From Winogradskyella sp. KYW1333 (GTDB lineage: Bacteria > Bacteroidota > Bacteroidia > Flavobacteriales > Flavobacteriaceae), in assembly GCF_003335675.1 (NCBI RefSeq), contig NZ_QPHL01000017.1, positions 496,001 to 560,000 of the forward strand: a DNA stretch of 64,000 nt, written 5' to 3'. Positions 9,177-18,900 of the stretch are shown in pieces. Made by a program: the position numbers and the translations under genes. The stretch's first letter is position 1. Each line of letters begins with the position of its first letter. The notes under the pieces are model-generated. The model worked only from the letters and a program-made list of their open reading frames with translations, did no database searches and was not told the origin of the DNA.

Positions 9177-10331
9177 TTATAAGAACTTTATTTTTTCTAG
9201 TTCTTTCTTAAAATGCAACGCTATAATCTCTGGACTCAGTTGATGCTTAATCTTTTTATAGTCTATACTTGTATTTTGCTGATTGATATTGTTTAGATAT
9301 TCAAATATTTCTTCTGTGTTTTCAAAAAGATACCCTATCTCTTGGTATTTTGAAAACAAATAATTAAAATATTCATTTCTAATGGCTAGTATAGGCTTTT
9401 CATTGTCAATGGCATCAAATATTGCTCCGCTTGCCCTTAAGATATATCCATCTTTTGGATATAAAAATATGACATAATCTAGCATTGACATATAATTATT
9501 CATTTCAGAACGACTTAATCTTCTTACATGAGAGTCAGGAATTGTTTTAATCCCATTTTTTTCCAATAAATCTTTGTTGTAGAATATTCGTCCGATAGAA
9601 TAGAACTTAATTTTTTTTATGGATTCTAGTAATTTTGAAAATTTAATTAAATTATCAATGAACAGCTTTTCACTTCTTATTTCTCCAAGATTTCCAATTC
9701 TAAGAAATCCATCATTAATTTTTTTTGATTTTACCTTTTCTCTAAAAATATATGAATGTTCAAAAAATATAGTTTTTTGATAAAAGTTATTAGAGACGTA
9801 CTTCTTTAAATTTCTTTGAATACTTTCTCCTAATACGCAGAAATATACGTTTTTAGGAGGTGTGAAATTTTTCTCTTTTATTTTGCGTAAGGCTTTTGAT
9901 GAAAGCGAATTCAAAGGACTTTTAGAGTCGTATAAATACTCAAGTTCACCGTGAAACATAAAAATTACTTTCTGGTTTAATATTTTGCTTAAAAATAATT
10001 GTATTGAAAGCCCCCATAAAACTGTATAGTTGAAAAAAATTACATCATTTCTATTTGTTTTAATTAAAATATAGCAACTTGTGAGTAATGCTGTTACAGC
10101 AAATAAATAACCGCTAATTCTTCTTTTAGCATTAATTACGGGTAAATACTTGAAAGATATGTTGTCAGGTATCTTTTTTAAGATGTTAAAGATGTTTATT
10201 TTGACTGTTTTAGAAGAGTAAAAGGTCACTTCATCATATATTTCCGAGAACATTTTCAATGATGAAGTATTGAACATTTCATGTTTTGAACCTATTGAAG
10301 TGTTGTCTACGTAAATTAGTTTATTACCCAT
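9177..10331 (-). CDS. Glycosyltransferase (GT-B fold, probable surface polysaccharide enzyme)
   Basis: Probable cytoplasmic glycosyltransferase of the GT4/GT1 type. The C-terminal half carries the usual GT-B layout: RIGNLGEIRSEKL opening the second Rossmann domain, IKFYSIGRI as a beta strand, LSRSEMNNYMSMLDYVIFLY, then the donor-binding region with GAIFDAIDNEKPILA. The N-terminal half is divergent, and a hydrophobic segment near residues 75-95 may touch the membrane. The protein is very rich in Lys, Ile and Asn and the DNA is more AT-rich than its neighbours. It stands alone between the starch locus and the GAF gene, with 247 bases of AT-rich spacer upstream. This is consistent with a recently acquired surface-polysaccharide gene, but acceptor and donor are unknown. 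Confidence 0.7.
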   Translation of the reverse strand: MGNKLIYVDNTSIGSKHEMFNTSSLKMFSEIYDEVTFYSSKTVKINIFNILKKIPDNISFKYLPVINAKRRISGYLFAVTALLTSCYILIKTNRNDVIFFNYTVLWGLSIQLFLSKILNQKVIFMFHGELEYLYDSKSPLNSLSSKALRKIKEKNFTPPKNVYFCVLGESIQRNLKKYVSNNFYQKTIFFEHSYIFREKVKSKKINDGFLRIGNLGEIRSEKLFIDNLIKFSKLLESIKKIKFYSIGRIFYNKDLLEKNGIKTIPDSHVRRLSRSEMNNYMSMLDYVIFLYPKDGYILRASGAIFDAIDNEKPILAIRNEYFNYLFSKYQEIGYLFENTEEIFEYLNNINQQNTSIDYKKIKHQLSPEIIALHFKKELEKIKFL

Positions 10332-10578
10332 CTAACAATAATACATAAAATCCTGTTGGAATTAAGTATAGATTATCTTTATATGCTTTGTCACTTAGAA
10401 TAAAGTTTAAAACGAACTTTTATTAAATTTAAAATTCATTATTTTGTTTACAAGTTTCATGAGAAATTGTGGTTTTCATTATTAAAATATACGTAATGTA
10501 ACAAAATGGATGTAAGATAGTCCTATTCAAAACGACTATTGTTTAACTAGTTAAATACAACCAACAAGAATTAGTACT

Positions 10579-12951
10579 ATGGATGTTAATGAAGGTTTAG
10601 AATCGCCATTAGTTATTAAAGTTAGCTTCAACAAATATTTAACTCAGTATGAGAATTTAATTGAAGCAGATAATGATTTTATTGCATTAAATGCTAGTAG
10701 AGTATTAAAAATAGCTGAGGATTATCCAATATTGCGAGATGGTTTTAGTGATTTAACAATTTTGCAGCAACATGAAAAGGAAATTGAAGGAATATTGCAA
10801 GATGCTTTTAGTCCGGTCCTTTCTTATAATGAAATTAAAACAGCATCAGTCCCTTTTTTAGATGTAATATTTAATTCTTCTACTCGATTTAAAAATATAC
10901 TTAAAACTGCTGGTGAAGATTTTGATTTGCAGATCAAAAATATGCCAAAGGACCAAAGATATATTATTGCCTGTTCAGTAATTTTAAACTTTTGTTACGG
11001 TTATAATCTCAATTTTAAACGCCCATTTTTTTATGAAATACCAGATGCAAATGGAGTAATGCGCTATTATAAGATACTATATAATGCGGATTTTATAGAA
11101 ATTATTCCAAAAAAGAATGCACCAAAAATTACAGACGAGGATTATGCACAACTTTTGGATAATTTTGAGAATATTGATTTATGGAAAGAAAAGTTCCCAC
11201 CAAACAGTTATGATTTCAAAGGATTTGTTATATCGAATATTTTTGATGTAACGGACGATCAATCTATTTCAAATATAAAATCATCATTAATAGGAGAAGA
11301 CAAGCGTAAAAATGATGGGTTTATGGAGGATTTTCATGAAATCTTTCGTTCACTTTTGGGTTTAAAAGAAATTAAGGTTGGATTCTCCATTTATAATAAG
11401 GAGGATGATACTTTTGAACGCGTATATGGAGCAGGTATGGATAGTTTTTTGCTTAATAATCTTGAAGTTTCAAATTGTTCTGATGCCTTATGTCGCTGGT
11501 CTTATGATAGATTGTTGCAAGAGAAAAAGTACTTTTCAATTTCAGATATAGTTAAAGCATTTTCCAAATCAAAAGGTCGTGCTCCGCATGTTAGGGTATT
11601 GCATGAGCAAGGGATAAAAAGTGCCATATTTTCACCTATTGCAAATGAAGATGGCTTAATGGGAATTTTGGAAATTGTCTCTGAAAAACCTCAGGTTTTA
11701 AACAGTATAAATGCTAATAAACTAGTAGACGTAATGCCATTTATAGTTTCTGCTGTTGAGCGTTCAAAAAATGAAGAGGAAAACCTAGTTGACGCTATTA
11801 TACAGCAAGAGTGTACATCGATACACCAAAGTGTACAATGGAGATTTAAGCAGGAGGCGAGAAAATATATTAAGGATGATCTTAATGGAAAAGAACCAAA
11901 TTTTAATCAAATAGCCTTTAATGATATTTACCCTTTGTTTGGTCAAATTGATATTAAGGGATCTTCTGAAGCCAGAAATAGCGCCACTAAACTCGATCTT
12001 AAAATTCAATTAAGCGCGCTGAAATCAATTATTAAAAATGCTTTAGATCAGGAAGCTCTACCTATTTACGAGCAGTATTTATATCAGATAAATGAATGGT
12101 TAGAATCGCTAGACAATAATTTCCAAGTGGATAGTGAGCAACAGATCAATGGTTTTATAAAACAGGATTTAAATCCTGTCTTAAATCACCTTAAGACAAA
12201 TAAGAACCTTGAAGAAGAAATACGGGTCTATTTAAATTCAATTGATAGTAAAGTTGGTACGGTATATCAAAACCGTAAAAATTACGATGAGACTATTGCT
12301 ACGATCAACAAGAATATGGCTTCCCTTTTAGACGAAAAGCAAATTAGTGCGCAGGCAATGTACCCACATTATTTTGAACGTTTTAAAACAGATGGAGTTG
12401 AGCATAACATGTATATAGGTGAATCCTTAACTAAAGAAGACAGTTTTAGTCCAATTTACTTATATAACCTAAGATTATGGCAATTACAGATTATGTGTGA
12501 AATGGAAAATTCATACTATCAGATGCAAACAGATTTTCCAATTAAACTAGATGTTGCTTCAATGATTTTGGTATTTAACCAACCATTGTCTATTAGTTTT
12601 AGAATGGATGAAAAGCAATTTGATGTAGATGGTACATATAATGCAAGATATGAAATAGTAAAAAAACGTGTAGATAAAGCATTTATAAAAGGAACCAATG
12701 AGCGTATTACGCAAAAAGGAAAAATAAGTATTGTTTATTCTCAAAAACAAGATGAAGAAGAATACCTTAGGTATGTTAAGTTTTTGCAATCTAAAAATTA
12801 CTTAGATAATGATATTGAAATTTTAGAGCTTCAGGATTTACAGGCTGTTACAGGTTTAAAGGCAATCCGTGTAAGTGTACTTTATCATAAGGATAATAAT
12901 GACAAAGAGTATTATACTTATGATGATTTAATGAAGGAGATCAGTAACTAA
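10579..12951 (+). CDS. GAF-domain protein of unknown function, partner of the HD-PycTM gene
   Basis: Large cytoplasmic protein with no signal peptide or membrane segment. A recognisable GAF domain spans roughly residues 245-400 (VGFSIYNKEDDTFERVYGAG..., ending IVSAVERSKNEEE); GAF domains commonly bind cyclic nucleotides or other small ligands. The N-terminal 240 residues and the C-terminal 390 residues match nothing I can name; the C-terminal part starts with a predicted helical stretch. It ends in a 4-base tail-to-tail overlap with an HD-domain/PycTM gene. The chosen ATG at 10579 follows an open AT-rich spacer. Function is unknown. Ligand sensing coupled to the convergent HD protein is an inference from position only. 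Confidence 0.75.
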   Translation: MDVNEGLESPLVIKVSFNKYLTQYENLIEADNDFIALNASRVLKIAEDYPILRDGFSDLTILQQHEKEIEGILQDAFSPVLSYNEIKTASVPFLDVIFNSSTRFKNILKTAGEDFDLQIKNMPKDQRYIIACSVILNFCYGYNLNFKRPFFYEIPDANGVMRYYKILYNADFIEIIPKKNAPKITDEDYAQLLDNFENIDLWKEKFPPNSYDFKGFVISNIFDVTDDQSISNIKSSLIGEDKRKNDGFMEDFHEIFRSLLGLKEIKVGFSIYNKEDDTFERVYGAGMDSFLLNNLEVSNCSDALCRWSYDRLLQEKKYFSISDIVKAFSKSKGRAPHVRVLHEQGIKSAIFSPIANEDGLMGILEIVSEKPQVLNSINANKLVDVMPFIVSAVERSKNEEENLVDAIIQQECTSIHQSVQWRFKQEARKYIKDDLNGKEPNFNQIAFNDIYPLFGQIDIKGSSEARNSATKLDLKIQLSALKSIIKNALDQEALPIYEQYLYQINEWLESLDNNFQVDSEQQINGFIKQDLNPVLNHLKTNKNLEEEIRVYLNSIDSKVGTVYQNRKNYDETIATINKNMASLLDEKQISAQAMYPHYFERFKTDGVEHNMYIGESLTKEDSFSPIYLYNLRLWQLQIMCEMENSYYQMQTDFPIKLDVASMILVFNQPLSISFRMDEKQFDVDGTYNARYEIVKKRVDKAFIKGTNERITQKGKISIVYSQKQDEEEYLRYVKFLQSKNYLDNDIEILELQDLQAVTGLKAIRVSVLYHKDNNDKEYYTYDDLMKEISN

Positions 12952-14162
12952 GAAGTTAAGTTAACGCCTGTCTCTGATAACATAAATGAAACACCAAAGG
13001 CTATTACACTAATCACAATTCCAATAACAAAGACGTTGTAAGTAACTCGTAATAAATTGTATTTTCTGTTAAGAACTAAACCTAAAAAATATAAATCTTT
13101 AGTCAAAGAACCGTATAAGTAATCTTTGTCTTTCATCATTTCTTCCATTGCCCACTCAAATTCATTGAGCTTCATTTGATGAAAATTTCCAAAAAACAAT
13201 AAATTAACTTTTTTATTGGCAACATCTTCCTTTGTAAATTGACCCTTAGTTACATTAGGGCGCGTAGCTAATACAGAAAGTACAATACAAATTACTGTAA
13301 AGCCCATAAATACCAAAGTAGGATATATTAGATAATCATTAGATGGATTATCTAATTTAGGAAGCAAGTTAGAAAGCGCAACGGAAATTATAATTGCATT
13401 TACGGATAATAATATATTAGCTTTTGTATCTGCTATATCGCTTAATGTAATATGATTTCTTAATGCTACTCTAAACATGGTTTCAACGCCACGATCCGGT
13501 AAATCTAACTTCTCTTTTTTAAACTGTAATTCAGCTTTTTTGTGTTTGATTTTGTCGGTGTCAATTTTAATTTTATTGTAGCTCTGTAAAAGATTTGCTA
13601 AATTTTTACCTTTTCGTTTTTCCCATTTACTAGCAGCGATATCTGAGTTAAAGGTATGATTGGTCAAAAATTCGATATTTGATATTAGCCATTCATCTTT
13701 TGTTAGGTTTTTATTTAAGGTTAGCTCCCATTCTTTCCTTAATAGTGAAGCATAATCCTCATAATTCTTACTAGAAATATGAGCGGAATCCGCATCTCTT
13801 ATAATACCCTCTAATTTTGTTTTTGGTTCATAGGTCATTTCTGTAGCACAAATAATTTCTGCAATTCTATCTATTTCAGTATCTGCTACATTATTTTGTT
13901 TTAGGAAATCTCTAGCGATTTTTGCACTTTCTTTTTCATGTCCATCTATAGTTTCTGTAAAACCAGTATCATGAAACCAAGCTGCAACAAGTAATTGACG
14001 TTTTTCATCATCCGTGATACCACTTTCCTCTTGCGTTAGCTCATTAATCTTTTCAACCACTCTTTGAGTATGGGCTAAATTATGATAAACAAATTTCGAA
14101 TCTAGTTTTTCATTAAGATAGTGTACTACATATTTTTCAACTTCAGTTAAGATATTTTCCAT
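12948..14162 (-). CDS. HD-domain phosphohydrolase fused to a Pycsar-type transmembrane effector module (PycTM / DUF5706)
   Basis: Two modules in one 404-residue chain. Residues about 10-170 form an HD phosphohydrolase: His31 (LAHTQRV), His64-Asp65 (AWFHDTGF) and Asp123 (IIRDADSAH) are the metal ligands of the HD superfamily, whose members cleave phosphodiesters or nucleotides. A charged, probably coiled-coil linker lies at 180-222. Residues about 227-395 match the PycTM effector family of Pycsar cyclic-pyrimidine defence systems: NHITLSDIADTKANILLSV, transmembrane helices near 248-268 and 279-299, LLFFGNFHQM, VLNRKYNLLRV, and a last helix near 374-395. No pyrimidine cyclase gene is adjacent. 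Whether this is a defence protein, a self-limiting effector (HD removing the activating nucleotide) or a housekeeping membrane phosphodiesterase is open. Confidence 0.85.
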   Translation of the reverse strand: MENILTEVEKYVVHYLNEKLDSKFVYHNLAHTQRVVEKINELTQEESGITDDEKRQLLVAAWFHDTGFTETIDGHEKESAKIARDFLKQNNVADTEIDRIAEIICATEMTYEPKTKLEGIIRDADSAHISSKNYEDYASLLRKEWELTLNKNLTKDEWLISNIEFLTNHTFNSDIAASKWEKRKGKNLANLLQSYNKIKIDTDKIKHKKAELQFKKEKLDLPDRGVETMFRVALRNHITLSDIADTKANILLSVNAIIISVALSNLLPKLDNPSNDYLIYPTLVFMGFTVICIVLSVLATRPNVTKGQFTKEDVANKKVNLLFFGNFHQMKLNEFEWAMEEMMKDKDYLYGSLTKDLYFLGLVLNRKYNLLRVTYNVFVIGIVISVIAFGVSFMLSETGVNLTS

Positions 14163-14294
14163 AGTGTTATCGCTAAAATGCTAATTTAAGAATTATTTGC
14201 TATCCATATAATGGCTAATTAGTAACTTAGCCATGAAAGCTATTTTATAGAACAAGATTCGTTTTGCTAGGTTTAAACTGGCCATTTTAAAATT

Positions 14295-15857
14295 ATGCAT
14301 TTAAATATTTTAGATACATATAACAAAGAATTACCACCGGATGATAATTCAGAGAATACGAGAAGACAAGTATTTGAAGCTGGTTATTCTTATGTAAGGC
14401 CTTTAATACCGTCTAACCCAGTTTTAATTCATTTATCTAAGCAATTAGCCAAAGATATTGGGCTTGAAGTTAAAGATTTAACCTCGAAGGAATTTTTAGA
14501 AATCTTTTCAGGAACCACAGTGTATCCAAATACCAAACCATATGCCATGGCATACGCAGGCCATCAATTTGGAAATTGGGCAGGACAACTAGGAGATGGC
14601 AGAGCTATTAATCTTTTTGAAGCAAATCATAATAATAATCAATGGGCATTTCAGTTAAAAGGGGCAGGTAAAACACCTTATTCTAGACAAGGTGACGGTT
14701 TGGCTGTTTTAAGATCCTCTATACGTGAATATCTATGCAGTGAGGCAATGTATCATCTAGGTGTGCCTACAACCCGTGCATTGAGTCTAATGCTCTCTGG
14801 TGATGATGTGCTAAGGGATATGCTTTATGATGGAAATTCTGCATACGAAAAGGGTGCAATAGTTTGCAGAGTTGCACCAACTTTTATTCGATTTGGCAAT
14901 TTTGAACTTTTTGCCTCTAGACAAGATTTTAAGAATTTAAAAAAACTTACTGATTATACAATAAGACATTTTTTTCCGCACTTGGGTAATCCTTGTAAAG
15001 CTGTTTATGTAGAATTATTTAGAGAAGTGACACTGCGTACATTAGACATGATAATTCATTGGCAACGCGTAGGCTTCGTGCACGGTGTTATGAATACGGA
15101 CAATATGTCCATTTTAGGACTTACAATAGATTATGGACCCTACGGATGGCTTGAGGGTTTTGATTTTGGCTGGACACCTAATACTACCGATAGACAAAAT
15201 AAACGCTATAGATTTGGTAATCAACCAAACATTGGTTTATGGAATCTTTTGCAGTTGGCAAATGCCTTGTATCCTCTAGTTGAAGAAGAAGAACCCTTTG
15301 AATCTATTTTAAAAAGTTACCAGACGGATTTTGAAAGGAAGTCATTAGAAATGATGTGTTCTAAACTCGGTTTACAGACCATTAAAGAGTCTGATTTAAA
15401 ACTTATAACCTTGCTAGAAGATTGTTTGCTAGCTGAAGAAACCGATATGACAATTTTCTTTAGATTATTGTCTAATTATAAAATGGGAGAACCAATGAAT
15501 GGTATTTCAATTATTAAAGATGCTTTTTACAATTTAGATCAATTGAATGATGATGCTATAGGCCATTGGAACAATTGGTTCTTAGAATACGATAAACGAT
15601 TGCAATTAGAATCTTTAACAAAAATTGATCGAAAAAAAGTCATGAATCTTGTAAACCCAAAGTATGTTCTCAGAAATTATATGGCACAGTTGGCTATTGA
15701 TAATGCAGACAAGGGTGATTATGGCTTAATTCATGAACTTTTTGACCTATTAAAACATCCATATGATGAACAGTCTAGCAAGGAAAAATGGTTTGCAAAA
15801 CGACCTGAATGGGCTAGGCATAAAGTAGGTTGTTCTATGTTGTCTTGCAGTTCGTAA
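14295..15857 (+). CDS. selO: Protein adenylyltransferase SelO (YdiU/UPF0061 family)
   Basis: Pseudokinase-fold enzyme that transfers AMP from ATP to Ser, Thr or Tyr side chains of target proteins; known family members act in redox stress. Visible signatures are GRAINLFE, QLKGAGKTPYSRQGDG (nucleotide-binding lysine region), REYLCSEAMYHLGVPTTRAL, HGVMNTDNMSI (catalytic loop) and DYGPYG in place of DFG. At 520 residues the length fits the bacterial family. The chain ends in Cys-Ser-Ser with Cys518 third from the end. This is the position of selenocysteine in animal SELENOO and of Cys in E. coli YdiU, and is thought to be redox active. The gene stands alone, transcribed divergently from the HD-PycTM gene across 132 bases. 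Confidence 0.95.
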   Translation: MHLNILDTYNKELPPDDNSENTRRQVFEAGYSYVRPLIPSNPVLIHLSKQLAKDIGLEVKDLTSKEFLEIFSGTTVYPNTKPYAMAYAGHQFGNWAGQLGDGRAINLFEANHNNNQWAFQLKGAGKTPYSRQGDGLAVLRSSIREYLCSEAMYHLGVPTTRALSLMLSGDDVLRDMLYDGNSAYEKGAIVCRVAPTFIRFGNFELFASRQDFKNLKKLTDYTIRHFFPHLGNPCKAVYVELFREVTLRTLDMIIHWQRVGFVHGVMNTDNMSILGLTIDYGPYGWLEGFDFGWTPNTTDRQNKRYRFGNQPNIGLWNLLQLANALYPLVEEEEPFESILKSYQTDFERKSLEMMCSKLGLQTIKESDLKLITLLEDCLLAEETDMTIFFRLLSNYKMGEPMNGISIIKDAFYNLDQLNDDAIGHWNNWFLEYDKRLQLESLTKIDRKKVMNLVNPKYVLRNYMAQLAIDNADKGDYGLIHELFDLLKHPYDEQSSKEKWFAKRPEWARHKVGCSMLSCSS

Positions 15858-15938
15858 TTAATCAAAATACTTTGGCTAATATTATATTATCTGTTAAAAT
15901 CCAAAATTTATAGATACTCTGTCGCTTATCATTCAAAT

Positions 15939-15970
15939 TTTGTAAGAAAAGTTAATACTTAATATATTTG
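15939..15970 (+). promoter_or_regulatory. Bacteroidetes-type promoter for the 1229-residue phosphatase/barrel gene
   Basis: TTTG at 15939-15942, 20 bases, then TATATTTG at 15963-15970. This matches the TTTG / TAnnTTTG consensus of the primary sigma factor of Bacteroidetes with ideal spacing. The start codon follows 26 bases downstream. Confidence 0.75.
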
Positions 15971-15996
15971 GATTATTAACTAATCAATACTCCCAC

Positions 15997-18900
15997 ATGA
16001 ATTTTTTACGTAAAACTGTTCTTTTATTAATAATTAGTCTTATTGTAAATGCATGTGCAACTCATAAATTGCAGGTGGAAAAAAATACAATTGTTGATTT
16101 TCCTGAAGATAAAATGATAAGACATTCTTTCTATTTATTGGGTGATGCTGGTAATTCTAAAATGAATCAAGTAGATTCCGCAATTATTAATTTTGGTGCT
16201 GCTTTAAGTGAGGCCTCTTCTAATAGTACCGCGATTTTTTTAGGTGATAATATTTATCCAAATGGGCTTACCAATAAAAAAGATAAAAAAAAGTTAGCGG
16301 AACATAGACTTAAGGTTCAAACGGATATCGCTAAAAATTTTAAGGGAAGAACAGTTTTTATTCCAGGAAATCATGATTGGTATAGTGGAATTAAGGGGTT
16401 AAAACGCCAAGAAAAATTTGTGGAAGACGAATTAGGTAAAAATACATTCTTGCCTGAAAATGGTTGCCCTATCGAAAAGGTTAATATCACAGATGATATA
16501 GTACTTATAATTGTAGATTCTCATTGGTATGTGGCAGATTGGGATAATTATCCAACAATCAATGATGAGTGTGATATAAAAACAAGAGTTGATTTTTTAG
16601 ATGAATTAAGAAGCGAAATAAAGAAAGCACGCGGAAAAACGACAATAATAGCAATTCATCACCCTATGTTTACTTATGGTCCTCATGGAGGCCAATATAG
16701 TTTTGCAAGCCATATGAAACCATTACCTGTTTTTGGTACGATTAAAAATATTGCTAGAAAAACAGGAGGTGTAATTAATGTGGATCTTCAGAATAAGATG
16801 TATAATGAATTAAAGAACCGCGTAGTTAGTTTGGCTCAAGATAACGACAAGGTGGTTTTTGTTTCAGGTCACGAACATAACTTACAATATATTATTGAAG
16901 GTGGAATACCACAAATAGTGAGCGGTTCAGGTTCTAAAACTTCAGCAACACGTTTAATAGGTAACGGAAAGTTTAGCTACGGAGTGAATGGTTATGCCAG
17001 ATTAGATGTGTTTACAGATGGCTCTTCTTTTGTAAGGTTTTATGAAACAGATATTAATGTTCCAGTTTATAAGACTTCAGTTTATGATTCAATAAAATAT
17101 GATATAAGTAATTATCCTTCAAAGTTTCCAGAAACGGTTACTTCATCTATATATAAAATAGAAGACGCTGAAAAATCAGGCTTTTATAAGTTTTTATGGG
17201 GAGAAAGATTCAGAAAGCAATTTACAACACCTGTAAAAGCTCCAGCCGTAAATTTAGACACCTTATTTGGAGGGCTGAAACCAGTAAGAAAAGGAGGTGG
17301 AAACCAATCAAAATCATTAAGGTTAGAAGATAAAAATGGCGCTCAGTATGTTATGCGTGCATTAGAAAAGCAAGCGGCTCAATATCTGCAAGCACTTGTG
17401 TTTAAGGATAAGTATATCGGTGATAAATTAGACGAGGATTTTACAACTAAATTAGTTATGGATGTGTTCACTGGGTCACATCCTTATGCGCCTTTTGTCG
17501 TTGGAGATTTATCGGATGCTGTTGGTATCTACCACACAAATCCAGTATTATATTATGTGCCTAAACAAAATGCACTTGGAAAGTATAATGGTGATTTTGG
17601 TAATGAGTTGTATATGATTGAGGAGCACACTTCAGAAGGGCATGATGACATAGCTAGTTTTGGATATCAGAACAAACTCTTAAGTACTGTTGATATGCTA
17701 GATAAGATCAGAAAAGACGAAGATTTTGTTGTTGATGAGGCATCCTATATAAAAGCACGATTATTTGATATGTTAATTGGTGATTGGGATAGGCATCAAG
17801 ATCAATGGCGATGGATTGAATTTAAAGAAGATGAAAAAAAAATCTTTAGGCCAATGCCAAGAGATAGAGATCAGGCCTTTTCTAAAATGAGTGACGGTTT
17901 TTTATTGGGTCTCGCTGTAAGACTTTTACCTTCTGCAGGACTTCTAAGAAAATATGATGAAGTCTTAGTAGATGAAAAAGAAATTAATGTAGAACCATAT
18001 CCTCTTGATATGGCATTAATTGAGGTATCTGACAAACCTATTTGGGATGCACAAGTAAAATATATCCAAGAGAACATTACTGATGAAATTATTGAAGAAG
18101 CATTTTTAAATATTCCTGAAGAGGTTAGAGATGAAGATGTAGAGGAAATTAAAAGATTATTGAAGGCCAGACGAGGTAACTTACAAGATATATCGGACAG
18201 GTATTATAAACTGATAAATAAATTTGCAGTTGTAAAAGGCACAAATAAGGATGATTGGTTTGATATAGAACGTTTGCCAAACGGTAAGACAAAAGTATCT
18301 GTGTTCCGTATTAAGGGTGGTGAAAAAGCGGATGTGGTACTTGAGCGAACCTATACCAATGAGGATACTAAGGAAATTTGGGTTTATGCTTTAGACGACG
18401 ATGATGTTTTTAATGTTTATGGTGAAGGTGACCAGTTAATTAAAGTACGTTTAGTAGGTGGGCAAAATAATGATACTTATGATATTAAAAATGGTAAAAG
18501 ACTAAAGTATTATGAACATAAAACAAAAAAGAATACTTATCTAACTAATAAAGGAAACAGAAAACTTACTGATGATTATGAAACCAATGTCTATAACTAT
18601 AAGAAATTAAAAAATGGTACAAACAAAATACTTCCAACTATTGGTGCAAACCCTGATGATGGTTTTAGTTTAGGTGTAACAAATGAATTGACAAACTATA
18701 ATTTTGAAAGAAATCCGTTCTCATCACAACACACCATCGCAGCTAGTTACTTTTTCGCAACTCAAGGGCTTGTGTTAAATTATAAAGGAGAGTTGGCAAA
18801 CGTATTCGGCACAACCAATCTGGTTTTTAATGTACATTATAATAGTCCAAATTTTGCCGTTAATTATTTTGGTTATGGAAATTCTACTGCAAACCCAGAG

